A program made the position numbers and the translations under genes. Of a stretch of DNA of 64,000 bases, positions 11,959 through 22,856 are shown one piece after another. The notes beneath the pieces were generated by a model. It was not told the origin of the DNA, searched no databases, and was given only the letters and a program-made list of their open reading frames with translations. Numbering within the stretch: the first letter of the stretch is position 1; each line of letters begins with the position of its first letter. The DNA is from Gliomastix tumulicola (Eukaryota; Ascomycota; Sordariomycetes; Hypocreales; Bionectriaceae). The stretch is from NCBI GenBank assembly GCA_001599755.1, contig BCHX01000010.1, positions 354,173 through 418,172 of the forward strand, written 5' to 3'.

Positions 11959-12282
11959 ATGCCACGAAAATCAAAAATCCAAGCGTAGTCCATGTGCCCA
12001 TCCCTTCACAGCGATATAGTGACGTTATTAGCAGAAAGCGGTCTTACTTTTACCTTCCATAAAGCCAACCAACGCGACTACACGGACGACTACGACACCA
12101 ACATCATGGGCCGCTTTTTGTGCCACAACCCTAAATGTGCCGCCAAGGGATGGTCCAGCAAAGTTATTCCTATTTCTGGTGCGGAGGATGAGCAACTACC
12201 TTATGAAGGATTGGGTGATGGTCCACCGCACATCTCGCGCCTTTGTGAGGGATGCAAGGCCGGCCATTGCAAGCGGGCATAG
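11959..12282 (+). pseudogene. zf-3CxxC zinc-finger gene, broken
   Basis: The frame starts MPRKSKIQA at 11959, hits TAG at 11986-11988, and continues in the same frame as SMCPSLHSDIVTLLAESGLT. The text then follows the 3CxxC-type zinc-finger family: YTDDYDTNIMGRFLCHNPKC (first CxxC), AAKGWSSKVIPI, then SRLCEGCKAGHC (last Cys cluster). Family members have about 60 more residues, including further CxxC knuckles, between KVIPI and the final cluster; these are missing here. The gene is therefore damaged twice, by a nonsense codon and by an internal deletion that left the frame intact. A downstream start at 11992 could still make a 96-residue remnant. Confidence 0.7.
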
Positions 12283-13100
12283 AGCGACTTTGGGGTTTTA
12301 CACTGATTAATGAGATACATGTTCTTTCTAGCGAAATGTGAGGGCGGCTAGACTACAGAGAAGCCGCTCGAAGAGGGCAGGGTGGCTTTGGCTCCTTGCA
12401 AGAGATACTCAGGCGGCCCACCCCTGTAGCGGAAGTTAATGNCATNGTTCAGGAACAAACCGACGTCTAGGCGCAAGGGAACCCGTNGTTCTCTTATTCA
12501 AGCTCACCGGCCACTATGTAGGTCAGCCGGTCAAAGTACGTTGCTTTACACAGCGTACTACGATTCGTCCGTGACAGCAGGGGTCCCTCCAGTTTATATA
12601 GCGACCTTTGGCCGAAGAACTTTATGAAATGGTATCCTCCATACAACGCGGCCCACTGGGAAGTAGCGTTAGATAGCCCGAATGAGCGCCTAGTCCTACA
12701 AGGTGAACCGNCCCGAATGTAGTGTAGCTAGTGAAGGATGAGAAGTGAGTGGCGTAGAGCACGGAACATGTGAAAGGCGAAGACTTCGTNGTTCTAGCAT
12801 CGTGCAAGCGCTCCGAGTGCGGGGTTGCCGAGTTGCGGGTTTGCGTGTGAAACGCGACCAACCATGAGTCTGTCCCTGGCATTTTCCGTAAGCTCAAGAA
12901 CGAAATATTTAAAGACGAGGTGTTGTGATTGGTCGGCTCCCGCGATTCGGGTCCTGTCCAAGCTGTCCCGTTGCCTCAAGACTGGCAGGGCTACATGCGC
13001 ACCGACGAGGTTTGTATGGGGGGTGTGGATGAAAGGGGAGACGCACGGACAAAAAGTGTGTAATTGAATCAGTTACACGAAAGCCTTCTCCCCCACTACT
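12283..13100. other. Intergenic with partial copy of the minisatellite head
   Basis: Contains N positions. Around 13040-13075 the text gacgcacggacaaaaag.gtgtaatt matches the head sequence of the palindromic minisatellite elements at 6330 and 58205. Nothing else is recognised. Confidence 0.4.
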
Positions 13101-13109
13101 TTGGCTGAC

Positions 13110-13275
13110 TACATGACAGTTATTACAACTCTGACAACCTTTCCGATGCTACCGTTGTTTGTGAAAACGAAGAGTTNAAGGTCCATACGGGGGTCCTATC
13201 AACTCACTCCGCATACTTCGCGAAAGAAATGAACGGTGGATGGATTGATTACGTGACACAAGGTGTCGTGGNTTG
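13110..13275 (+). pseudogene. BTB/POZ domain fragment
   Basis: An open stretch reads YYNSDNLSDATVVCENEE, then KVHTGVLSTHSAYFAKEMNG, which is the start of a BTB/POZ domain (SDxxVxCxxxxFxVHxxVLxxxSxFFxxxL). It ends at TGA near 13273 and the sequence that follows has several N positions. Only about 50 residues of the roughly 100-residue domain remain. BTB proteins are dimerisation adaptors, often for CUL3 ubiquitin ligases. No start codon or upstream exon was found. Confidence 0.55.
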
Positions 13276-13468
13276 ACNTTNACNTGGGCGGAAATCAATA
13301 TATTGATCAACGCCGTGGAAGTCGTGGATTCATTCCCCATCCTGCAGAAATCGCGGTTCCGTTTAGCCAATGTAGAAGATACCGAAACAAGGCGGGATCA
13401 ATGATACCCGTTATAATGGTTTAGCAAGGGGAAGAAGACCGTCAGCACCCCGAGGGAAAAAACTGCAT

Positions 13469-14125
13469 CTAAGCATATTCCACTAGTACAGGATGGCGGG
13501 GGCAACTATCTACCTTTTTCAATTCTTCATAGAAATTGTGGTGGCGCTCATTATAGCCGCCGCAAATACGCCCCGTGTCAGCCTCAGCTCCCCGGTATTT
13601 GCGTCTTTCGCGGGCTAACCGCGGCGACGCAACTGGCGACCCGACCTCAGCTGAAGATGAGACTTTTCCAAATTCTTCCCTGGTCTCTCCCGCCACTGAT
13701 TCGCTTTTTGCCACGACATGTTCGGAATCATTCCGATTGATCTGGCTAGCAGGTGCCCTGCTATTGCTTGCGTCCTGCTGGCGTCCGCATCTTGAGCATG
13801 GGCGACCTTGCTGGCTGGCGGGAAGGATGGCTTTGATATCGGCGTGAAGTCTTCGAATTATCCTCTCTAGTGAGCACAGAGCATACGGATCTGGAGAAAC
13901 TTCATCCTGCCTATGGAAGCTTGCCTCAGCACAGGAGTCACTATCCATGCGCTCACCCGGTGTTGGTGGCAAGTATTCGACATAGTCGTCCGGAACCTCA
14001 AAGTCAGCCAAGCTACCCGTGGTGTCACTTCCATCGCTGCTCCTTGGGCTTTCTATTAGCGAGTCAGTGTAGATGTCCAAGAATAGGGGGCCAGATGAAT
14101 ATACCCAAATAATGAGAGACCTCAT
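13469..14125 (-). CDS. Candidate disordered hypothetical protein
   Basis: A 218-residue open frame rich in Ser, Glu, Arg and Pro with a possible metal site (CSRCGRQQ). The upstream sequence MDMDDMGDE (about 14152-14126) could be a first exon, because GTCTCTC/CTAATAG intron-like borders follow, but the phase does not join cleanly. No domain is recognised. The ORF could be a lineage-specific protein or chance; I give it moderate-to-low weight. Confidence 0.35.
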   Translation of the reverse strand: MRSLIIWVYSSGPLFLDIYTDSLIESPRSSDGSDTTGSLADFEVPDDYVEYLPPTPGERMDSDSCAEASFHRQDEVSPDPYALCSLERIIRRLHADIKAILPASQQGRPCSRCGRQQDASNSRAPASQINRNDSEHVVAKSESVAGETREEFGKVSSSAEVGSPVASPRLARERRKYRGAEADTGRICGGYNERHHNFYEELKKVDSCPRHPVLVEYA

Positions 14126-14569
14126 CTCCCATGTCGTCCATGTCCATGATTCCGCGTTACCTCAAGGAATCTGGCCTAGAATCATCTTTCCTTCTGTTGG
14201 AGACGGTTTAATTTATATGCTGCTATGCGGCCAGTTTTAGCCTTCACTTCATCAGCCTTTGGCCGCTAGTTGGCGCACCTGTTCTTTCGTCGTTTAAAGC
14301 AGCTAATCCGAAATTGGGCGCCCTGCCTCCGATCCGAGGCCTTGTTGGTGTCTGGAAGGACGCCAGCACATACGAGCAAAGTGGTCATGCGGAGGCGGAA
14401 TGGAACGGCGCCGTCCATCGGCCCCTCTTGCACGCCGCCGCTGTGCCGCCCTTTAGTAGCCCTATGAACCAGCCGTTGCCACCTGAGCAAAACGACCTGT
14501 TACACAATACTACAAGGCTCAGTGCATCCCCCAGAGCCTTAGGTATAGAATACAGCCGATCCAACACGC

Positions 14570-15469
14570 ATGGGTCATCCCATATCAAGTTACATGATGC
14601 TAGCACNCCTNCCCGCCGAGCTGATATGTGACATCTTCGAGCGCTGCCCACCCCATGAGCAGGCTCAGCTAAGCCGAACCTGCTCGCGTTTCCATGTCAT
14701 CTGTAACAGAATTCTTTACAGAGAAGATGTGANGGCCGGCGGCGCGTCGTCTGTCTTCTACGCCATTACCAAGTGTATCGACCAGGCGACAGCTACGGCG
14801 ATTCTCCTCCACGTCTACAGCGCTGGTTATGATTTCCAGCATTGCCGAAATGGAGAAGACATTGGTGATGCTCCTCCTAGTTATTCGCCACTCCGCCTAG
14901 CGGCGGTCAGAGGACTGGAGGCAGTAGTCTCCTTCCTCCTCGATCGCGGTGTCTCACCAGACGGGCCAGCCAGCTGCGGGGCCTCGCCACTCTTCGACGC
15001 ATTGCTCGCAGGGAAGGAGGGAGTAGCGTTACTTTTGGCTAACCGAGGGGCTTCCTTGCAGTCCCAGGAGCTTGGCATGAACGCACTCCACGTGTCCATA
15101 TACGCAGGTCTGGATAATATGGCCGGGTATCTTGTTCGGGAAACCAGATTGGACGTGAATGCAAAGGCTCGGTCAGGAGCCACACCAATCATGCTTGCCA
15201 TTTCCTTGGGCAAAGTCTCTACGGCGTGTCTCCTCGTTGGTTCTGGGGCACATATCTACGACGCACTTCTCTATGTCTGTCATCAACAAGAGTTTCACAT
15301 CGCTCTGCAGCTTCTCGATGCGGCGGCCGGTGTTTCCGTTTCTCCACTCTCCAGCAAACAAGCACAAGCCATAGCTACACTTGTGTTAGAGGACACATCC
15401 ACATCGGTTGCCCAAGAGATTCTACGGGGCGTTTTGCTAGCCATAGTCAGGCAGACTGGTATCTATTAG
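14570..15469 (+). CDS. F-box/ankyrin-repeat protein
   Basis: A 299-residue protein with an N-terminal F-box (PAELICDIFERCPPHEQAQL, then SRTCSRFHVICNRILYRED, residues 15-55). It is followed by about four ankyrin-type repeats: SPLRLAAVRGLEAVVSFLLD, SPLFDALLAGKEGVALLLAN, NALHVSIYAGLDNMAGYLV, TPIMLAISLGKVSTACLLV. F-box/ankyrin proteins are substrate adaptors for SCF ubiquitin ligases and are strongly expanded in some fungi. Three N positions fall in the first 180 bases but do not force a stop. A nearby alternative start is the MM pair at 14594. The last third is less repeat-like. The frame appears intact. Confidence 0.75.
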   Translation: MGHPISSYMMLAXXPAELICDIFERCPPHEQAQLSRTCSRFHVICNRILYREDVXAGGASSVFYAITKCIDQATATAILLHVYSAGYDFQHCRNGEDIGDAPPSYSPLRLAAVRGLEAVVSFLLDRGVSPDGPASCGASPLFDALLAGKEGVALLLANRGASLQSQELGMNALHVSIYAGLDNMAGYLVRETRLDVNAKARSGATPIMLAISLGKVSTACLLVGSGAHIYDALLYVCHQQEFHIALQLLDAAAGVSVSPLSSKQAQAIATLVLEDTSTSVAQEILRGVLLAIVRQTGIY

Positions 15470-16600
15470 TAGCTTATGCTGTAGCCCTCTTGACTTTCCC
15501 AACTCCAAAGTAGTTCGCATTTGAACAGCTTCTTCTTTCGAAACCGAGCAGAACGCTACATCCTGGCTAGCCCTGAATACCCGAAGTAAACACAATATTG
15601 CCCGTCTGCAGCGTCAGAGTGCATCATTGTATCCCGCTAGATAAATGCACCCTTCGGACCAAATAAGCCTCACGACCCAAGCATGTGCGTGGCGCACGAC
15701 TTCGAAAGCACAAAACCTGAGGTTCGTGTCAAAATACAGCAGAAGTCATCTCAGAGGCAGCAGGCTAGCCACCAACAGACAGATGGATTGAGTAAGACAT
15801 TCAGGATGGAGCCGCATAAACGGAAGTTATCACATGTGTGTAAGTACTCATTAACCATTGCATGCCAGAAGGAGAGTGAATTTGATAAGTCAGTGCTGCG
15901 CGAGGATTGTGCGTTTCTAGCTGTCCTATCGTAACAGTTCACGCTGTGGAATGAAAACCTAATAAGCCAAATGGACTCTACTTCCTCGTACGGCCCTCTT
16001 GCGTGAGACGCTACGATGGCATTGTGTGCCCCACGGATGTTAGTAGGAACGATTGCAAGCCGAGCCCTGTACATCACACACGTCGTAAGTAGCATAGAGT
16101 GTAACCCAAATTTCCTCGGGCACAGCGTAGCCCATCTAGTAACCATAGATGCCCACAGATACCAACGAGAATCCTTTAGGCTGTGACTAGCCCCTGCTGA
16201 ATTGGTCACCTGTATATATTCCCGTTTAGGAGCATGTTAGGTGACTCAGGTGGCTTCGACAGGCCACCTTGTCCTCTCCCCCATCTAAGCCATTCTGGAC
16301 CCGAATCACCGTCGGTCGAAAACCGCCGTTCGTTGCCGCGGCCATGGCCGCCAATTCAATTTACGTGGGATCCGAGGCCAGAAGTCGGCTTACGGTTACG
16401 CGTGCGTGGAACCGGGGCCGCGCGGACGCCAAAGCGCAGAAGTCTCGAAGCGACTAAGTCAGCCGAGGCGTCCTAGCCTACGAAATCACATCAAGATAAA
16501 AGAGGTCCGAGAGGCGACAACACATGTCTCCATTCCCCTTGCAACTAACTAGTTCGAGCCCAATGCTTTCGCCACCGCCTGCATGCCGAACCCCTCCCCC
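15470..16600. other. Intergenic, no gene supported
   Basis: Only short frames occur. A plus-strand 62-codon frame at 16269-16457 is Arg/Ala-rich and unrecognised. No repeat noted. Confidence 0.4.
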
Positions 16601-16612
16601 ATCCCCACACCA

Positions 16613-17056
16613 TGTATAGTGGCTATTCTACGGGAGTATCATACGTCCATAACGCAACTCCGTACTCACCTAGACTAGGAACACAGGGAGATGACGGATC
16701 TCGAGAACCGCGTTCAGGAGGCGGCTCTTTGGGTCGAAAAAGAGGTGGACTTCCAGACGGTCCAGCAAGAATCACTCAATATCATGGCACGGCTGGTCGC
16801 ATCGCCCAAGGCCGGCATTGAAGAGTGTGGGCCGACTTTGTAGGATGGAGGGCTAACTGTGGACGGACAAGACTAACTGAGGCCTTTCAAACCTCAAATA
16901 CGGCCGCCAAGTTTGCCTTTGAGCTCTCCGAAAGGCCCAGAGTCCGAATTTCCCAGTTCGACTGATCACGACGTACCAAAGGCGAACTTGGAGGCGGAAT
17001 TGGTGGAGGCGGTCTGCCTTTGCGATGATTGCCAAAACCTCACCACGGCTACTTAG
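16613..17056 (+). pseudogene. Coiled-coil protein remnant with in-frame stops
   Basis: One frame reads LREYHTSITQLRTHLD, stop, EHREMTDLENRVQEAALWVE, KEVDFQTVQQESLNIMARL, stop after GIEECGPTL, then DGGLTVDGQD, stop, and continues to LVEAVCLCDDCQNLTTAT before a final stop at 17054-17056. The first part has heptad-like coiled-coil character; the last holds a CxCxxC knuckle. The three stops are TAG, TAG and TAA, all in one frame without frameshifts, which suggests nonsense changes in a formerly open gene. I do not recognise the family; a retroelement gag or a small zinc protein are both possible. Confidence 0.35.
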
Positions 17057-17125
17057 ACACCAATCGCCTGCTTGCGTGGCGACCACAGCATCTACAGCAG
17101 CGAAAGCCTAACTGGGTAGCTCAAA

Positions 17126-17158
17126 GTGTATGCGTGCATGTGTGTGTGTGTGCGCGCC
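17126..17158. repeat. (TG)n microsatellite
   Basis: A short alternating purine-pyrimidine tract (gtgcatgtgtgtgtgtgtgc) with neighbouring gcgcgc. Confidence 0.8.
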
Positions 17159-18079
17159 TGGCTGTTTATCTACAGGACCCCAAGTGGCCACGCCGTATGC
17201 GCCTCTCCATGAGGTGAGGGAACGACAGGTTCCCCGACGGTAAGCAGGCGGTGGCGGAGGGGGGGAGGCGTCGGGCAGTAGCGGTGACGCGGGTGTGTAG
17301 ATTCGAAGTGGATTGTGGTGAAGACGGATATGTTCGTAAAGATTGGCGGAACCATGTCGCACTCTCTGCATAACAAGGTGCCACAGAGAGTTTGGGTCAA
17401 AGAGGCTGTCTAGACCTATGGTGATGTGACCAAAAGTGCTGCGCGCGGTAGTCTTTGACTCAACTACAAGCTAAGGTCATAGAGGGGGGATGATTTCATG
17501 ACGATGAGAGTGGCAAACTGGAGTGTCTTTCAGTGTGGCGTCCAGACACGTCTAGACACGTCCAAACGCGTTCAAATCAGGCGGAGATTGGTCGGAGACC
17601 GAATTAGGAAATCGAAAAGGGGCAGGCGACGATTGATTGTAGAATAGCAGGACTGTCCACGCAAGCCATGCTTGTCAGAGTGCTAGGCGAGGCGACGCGT
17701 CTCATTTTCTCCTCCCATTCAATGCGGCGGCTATGGTTTAGCGTCTAGCAGAACCAGCCACGAGGGCTGGAACATTGTGAAGAGATGGAACGCCGGTTGT
17801 CCATGGCTCCGTAAAAGTCCTTCAAGATGATTAAATGCGTGGACGCGGCGCATCAATTTGCAGGAAGAGACGTTATCTTTGAAAAGTTGTCTGTTTTATC
17901 GAGACAAACAAAAAGGTCAGGGCACAGAGGGCCGATACTTACTGTAATCAATAAAAATCTATCTGACGTAAATACACTACCTAACTATGCAAATTGCATC
18001 GCAGCAAACTATCACTTTTCTATGAAAAACAACCAAAATTGAGGAAGGAAATCAGACCAGTTCCAGCGCGATGCCCGAA
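17159..18079. other. Intergenic, 3' flank of the 411-aa gene
   Basis: No gene recognised. 17830-18040 is AT-rich and probably includes the 3' untranslated region of the minus-strand gene ending at 18080. Confidence 0.4.
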
Positions 18080-19315
18080 CTATTCCGTCATTGGCTCCGG
18101 TGACAGTGAAGAGTCCTTACCCTCGCGCTGACCCGCTATCCATTCGAGATGAACCTTTTCGCTCCTGCAGGCGGCTCGGGCAATCCAATAGTCTAGATCC
18201 TCCATCATAGCGCCTTTGTGCATAACTGTGGTGTTTCCAAGTGTGTAGTCCTTTTCAACTACCTTTTTCTGCCCACGGTTGGGCCAACCTTTTTTCACCG
18301 TACCATATGGTTCCCATAGTGGCGCGTCTAAGCCCTTCCAGTCGATGCGAATGCGTAAGTCATGCTGGCTCCATCTTCCGTCTTTCCTCCATGTGCTAGG
18401 CCTGAGCTCTTGATACCGCCCCTCGCCCTCAGTCTTCGACCACACGACTGCTCTAATTGAACAGACTTGTGTCTTTTTGGTGTCGTGCACGCTGCGTCTT
18501 TCTTCGACTAGGTCTCTTTCCGCCTCGACCGCTTCTAAATGAGGCTTCGCCGTGGACCAAAGATACCTCGGGGAATTCGGTGGTCCGAGTCTCACAAGAG
18601 CCCGCTTGTGTCTCGTAATCCTAGCTGAGCCTTCGACCGTTTCATCCCCGCGTATAGTGAACTTTTCCAACATTTTCACGATGACAAGAGGGTCTGAAGG
18701 TGATTCTCCCTCTTGAATTGATCCTCCTGCCTCAGTTTGGGGGTCCACACCTTGTTCAACTGTCTCTCTGAAATCGTTGGGCCGGGTCCCGTCGGTGTCG
18801 CCCATCTCCACATCGGATACTTCTTCCTTTATATTCGTTGACCCCTTTGGGTCGGCGGAAGGCCCGTTGTCGGTTCCCGGGGCAGACGGCTGTGTTCCGG
18901 CAGTCGGAGCGGGTTGTTTGACACCCGAGGAAGTCACTTCTGGATTGATATTTGCAGGTTGTCCGCTCGCCGGGGAAGGATCTTTCAAGCCATCATCTAA
19001 CGAAGACTTCTTTGGGCTACCATCCGGATGCGCTGAGTTGTCATCTTGGTTGGGCTTCTCTAGCATGTCATCGACTTCAATCTCCGTTGATTTGGCAACC
19101 GGATTGGGCTGTTCTGGCGGTTTGTCGGAAGTGGTACTCCGGCCGTCAACCACGTTTGCCGAGCTCTCTATTCCTTCCTGAAGCTCGGGACTGCCTTTCT
19201 TGTGTGCAGCTAGTGCATTCTGCATTCCTTTCGCCGCTTTCTCGCTGGGACCAGAGTTTTTCGATTTCGTGACGCCGCCGCCACCTTTAGCTGCTGACCT
19301 TGTTTGAGCAGCCAT
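18080..19315 (-). CDS. Intact hypothetical protein with disordered N-terminal half
   Basis: A clean 411-residue frame beginning MAAQTRSAAKGGGGVTKSKN. Residues 1-210 are low complexity (Ser, Pro, Lys, Asp, Glu) and include an SUMO-consensus-like tract IKEEVSDVEMGD. Residues 215-411 look globular: VIVKMLEKFTIRGDETVEG, RALVRLGPPNSPRYLWSTAK, WRKDGRWSQHDLRIRIDWKG, LDYWIARAACRSEKVHLEWI. No stop, N or frameshift occurs. The basic N terminus and acidic linker suggest a nuclear protein, but that is inference. I do not recognise a named domain. The absence of introns and damage in a region full of debris argues that it is functional. Confidence 0.7.
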   Translation of the reverse strand: MAAQTRSAAKGGGGVTKSKNSGPSEKAAKGMQNALAAHKKGSPELQEGIESSANVVDGRSTTSDKPPEQPNPVAKSTEIEVDDMLEKPNQDDNSAHPDGSPKKSSLDDGLKDPSPASGQPANINPEVTSSGVKQPAPTAGTQPSAPGTDNGPSADPKGSTNIKEEVSDVEMGDTDGTRPNDFRETVEQGVDPQTEAGGSIQEGESPSDPLVIVKMLEKFTIRGDETVEGSARITRHKRALVRLGPPNSPRYLWSTAKPHLEAVEAERDLVEERRSVHDTKKTQVCSIRAVVWSKTEGEGRYQELRPSTWRKDGRWSQHDLRIRIDWKGLDAPLWEPYGTVKKGWPNRGQKKVVEKDYTLGNTTVMHKGAMMEDLDYWIARAACRSEKVHLEWIAGQREGKDSSLSPEPMTE

Positions 19316-20147
19316 GATGTGGTGATAAGGGAGTGGTAGCTGTGAAGGGCAGCGGGGCCAGGAGCCTTTATACCTTTTTCGCGCTCACTAAGTCTTGATA
19401 TTACAAACTCTCAGTAGGCGAAATTAGGACGACAACTACCGGAAGCAGACTTGAACAATGTAAGTTGTATCCAAAGCCACAATTGTATGCGTCTGAATCA
19501 GCTTGTAGCTTCGGTCCCGCCCCGCCCCATAACAGGTAGCCACTTGGAGATTACAGACTCACTAAGATTTGCTAGTGGTTGTCTACAATAGCCAATCTAT
19601 TCCGGCCCTACTCTTCCTTTTTCTCTCTTTAGTAGCTNTGTACTTTATGAGCCTGGAAAGAAACCAAGTTATAGGGAAATAATTCGTACTAGTCTGAAGT
19701 CTCAAGCCCCGTCCAAGTATCGAAGAGCCGCAAGCACAGACGTCTACTCCCAGAACTAGCAATGAGGAGACNTTGACAAGTTCTGACTAGCTATCCAGAT
19801 ATTTTTAGTAGTTTTTGGGGCGGACTTGGGCCGAAATGTGAAGCGCTCCTGCTGTTCATTCGTTGCACCAAACTTCTGCCACTGTCCGATATTGGTCACA
19901 AGCCACTATTACCCCCATCATTTATCTCGGCCCAGGCTGCACGCCGATCTCGTGTGTGGGTCCAAACAAGACGCGCCATCAAATGCAGGCCGAATGAGAC
20001 GATAAATNGAAGACTCGCGTGGAAAGAAACTTGGACGGCTACAAGCGCCTCTTGGATCGGATATCATTCCCACAAGGCTGTCATAACTGCAAGTTTGAGA
20101 CTCAATCTCAAATCCACTTTCAGTAGGTAAGGATCTACCATCTCTGA
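19316..20147. other. Intergenic, promoter side of the 411-aa gene
   Basis: 5' flank of the 411-residue gene, then sequence with several N positions. No gene recognised. Confidence 0.4.
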
Positions 20148-20470
20148 ATGGGTGATGTTACAATAGTAAGGGTGCTATTAAAAACCCAAAACGCTATCCT
20201 GCGCGAGCACGCCAATCATAGTCCTCTTCCTCATTCGTGTTTTAGTGGAGTGCTGATCCTGATTGGATGTACTTCAGTGCTATCGGGTCTCGGTGGGACT
20301 CGTCTACTAATGCCCTTGATTGCATACGCTTTCATACGCCGAGAGTTTGACATCGAAGTTTCGCGTGCCACTCTCGGGAGGGCTCTAGGGGACGACTAAT
20401 GGACGGGAACGATAACTCACACGATCGCTAAAGAGCACGACCCCGACCTACGCGATGGTCGTTCTATTTC
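20148..20470 (+). mobile_element. Tc1/mariner-type transposase remnant
   Basis: The frame reads LLMPLIAYAFIRREFDIEVS, then RATLGRALGDD, a stop, and in the same frame W...IAKEHDPDLRD. This order matches the second helix-turn-helix of fungal Tc1-type DDE transposases (FxxxVSxxTIxRALKxxGW...xAxExnxdLRd). The catalytic DDE part is absent because an inverted duplication (20464 onward) begins directly after it. Only a short relic remains. Confidence 0.45.
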
Positions 20471-21260
20471 AATATGTCATCATCGANNACAGTGGCTCTA
20501 GAAGCGTTGGAATTAGGAAGCGTGTTTATGCTCCNAAACATTTGGCACCCATGAAAACTCGAAGCTTCAACCGCGGCAAGTAGGCTCAGATTCTTCCAAT
20601 ATATACTGTCGCTGGCTCTCAACAGCTCGCAGGCATGATCACTTCCCGACATGGTCCTTGCTTTGTTAGCNATGGTTTGCGCTAAGAGAGCAAGGTTCTA
20701 CTCACTGAGACGTTTAANATGCGGTCTCGTGTGTCCCAGCGTAGACAAGGGCTGAGCAGAATAATGTCGGAATAAGGTGTGCACTTNTCTAATGGCCGCA
20801 CTAAGGCTGGNTGTGTGCTGGAAGCTAGGCGCCTACATATACTTTTCAGTCATAGAGGGCTCGACTGGTCAGAGTAACGTCACAATGACTAGAGGCTCTG
20901 TACCGCCTCCATCGTGCTCCACCTCGCTCTCGATGTCAAAGATGTAGGAAAGCGTCTGAGCCACTCCGTCGGGATGCTGGGAACTGCCACGCTCGAGTAG
21001 GGCCCCGCTAAAGGGGGCATAATGTAGACCCTTTGAGTAATCTCTAGCCCGTACGGAGTAGCTTCTCTCCCTTGAGAAAGTCGCCCGCTACCCCACATCC
21101 CCTGGCATGAGCCCTTTCTCCCAATCGCATGATCCCAGGGACGCGCTTCCTCTCCATGTTCCACAGTCATGATTGGTCCATTGGGTTGGCCTAGGCTTGG
21201 CGGGGCCATGAGGAGCTAGTCTGCCGCATCAGCCACAGTATGGTAACCTTGAAACTAGAC
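20464..21260 (-). repeat. Inverted duplication arm A (promoter plus first codons of the MSGSDH gene)
   Basis: The minus strand from about 21195 to 20600 matches the plus strand 24775-25345 over about 570 bp. Shared landmarks, read 5'-3', are ccaatcatgac, ggatcatgcgattgg, ctcatgc.aggggatgtgggg, the TATA-like tatatgtaggcgcct, attccgacattattctgctc and the start codon region MSGSDHxxELLRA. Homology stops after about 14 codons; the truncated frame continues to 20464 as unrelated sequence. Several N positions fall in this arm. Confidence 0.75.
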
Positions 21261-21796
21261 TTCCGAGGAGATTTCATGGATGAACAGGCGCTTTGGCATG
21301 ACCATTCTCAATGAGAGCTGGACAATGGTGTGGGCCCAAGTACGGGCGAGGTGGACGTGGAGGTGTTGCTCCCAAGAACACTTTGCCGCCGGGAGTGTGT
21401 ACATACGCAGTCACCGATGGAGGCATCGAAANCCTCACACCGCACAAGAAGCTGCGCCAACNGTGGGGGCTGGTCGGCGGAGGTNTCAGCCACCAGCTAG
21501 TGACGCCTCTATACGAGGCTCCAGTCTTTGTCTCGTTGGACTCGATGTCAAAATCCTTCAGGATCTGAGAGGAGCATCGGTGTTTCGGGACCTTTGCCAA
21601 GCTGTGGGCTGTCACCTTGAGTCCAGTAGCCGGNATGCTCAAAGCNAAATGGNATATATAGCCTCTGGACTCGCCCTCGAACCTCATTGAAGCTGCTGAA
21701 GCTGAGGCTCTCGTTTTCAAGCNCTCTCTCTCCAACATACGCCTATTTTCGCCTTCTCTCAGGTTCATATTTTNGTCCCGGAAAGTGAGTGCTAAG

Positions 21797-22856
21797 ATGG
21801 ATGGACTCGCTAGTAAGACCCTTCGCGCNTTTTACGAGTTCCAAACAGAGCTGGCTATGCTCGACCTTAAACGAGGTGCAGCCTTCCTAGCGAATGGAGA
21901 TCTCACCATGCAAAGATATCCCGATATCAACAAGAACTTTGAGCGAGACTCNGCAACGCTGTTGACAAAATTCGAAGCCGAGAATCCCGGACTTGCAAGG
22001 GAGGCTGCGTCTATGGTACAGCGAGCTGTGCGATATCGGCTCGATGAATGCATGCAGAGGAAGGTTTTGATGCAATGCAGTTGCTGCATCGAAGAAGTCC
22101 ACCCGAATGACATNATTTCCTGCTCGGCGACCAGCCCTCATGTAAGACTCTTTCTTCCCCATCCTGAGAACTTGCTAACCCTTGCTTTCTCGCTAGAAAT
22201 TCTGCAGGCGATGTGCCCTTCGGCAAGCCGAGACTTTGGTCAGCGAATCTCGATGTGACTTGAAGTGCCTATCATCTGATGGCTGTGCTGCAGTAATCTC
22301 TCCGTCTGAACGAGCCAAGTTTCTTTCTGGTCCGCTTGCTATGGCAATCGAGAGTCTTGAAGCGCACGATGCCATCAGGAGAGCTGGGCTCTCCGATGTG
22401 GCATATTGTCCATTCTGCATGTACGCTGAGGAGTACCCGCCGCTGGAACAAATTGGAATATTCCAATGCCGCCATGACACTTGTAGACTGGCCAGCTGTC
22501 GCTCATGTCTACGGAAGGCCCACCCNGACATGAACTGTCGGGTTAAACTCCCCGAGGCCGAGGGCTCGACANATCACGGGCAAGACGAAGCAATGTCAGA
22601 AGCTCTGATTCGGCACTGCAACACTTGTGAGTAAACATAATATACGAGGAGACTGTTATTCAACGGCTAATTTTCTACAGGCCATATACCGTTCTTTAGA
22701 TCGGATGGGTGCAATAAGATCACATGCCCTCGATGCCACAACAAGCAGTGCTACATCTGTTCTATCGACACGTCGGATTACACTCACTTCGCTGGATTTG
22801 GCGACACCGGTGACACTAAGAAATGTCCCTTGTATGGTGGCGATGAAAAGCGGTAG
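21797..22856 (+). CDS. RBR-type E3 ubiquitin ligase (RING1-IBR-RING2)
   Basis: Three exons: 21797-22141, 22197-22626, 22681-22856, with introns GTAAGA..CTAG (55 bp) and GTGAGT..ACAG (54 bp); the joins keep frame. About 316 residues. RING1 starts CSCCIEEVHPND and spans the first splice (SPH/KFCRRCALRQAETL). The middle IBR-like part includes YCPFCMYAEEYPPLEQIGIF and CRHDTCRLASCRSC. RING2 follows HCNTC/HIPFFRSDGCNKITC, then CHNKQCYICS; the Cys in DGCNKITC is the position of the catalytic thioester cysteine in RBR ligases. The role would be ubiquitin transfer through an E3-thioester intermediate. An earlier start was ignored because it lacks ATG. Four N positions lie in exons 1-2 but none forces a stop. 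Fungal genomes often carry expanded, degenerating families of such ligases. Confidence 0.75.
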
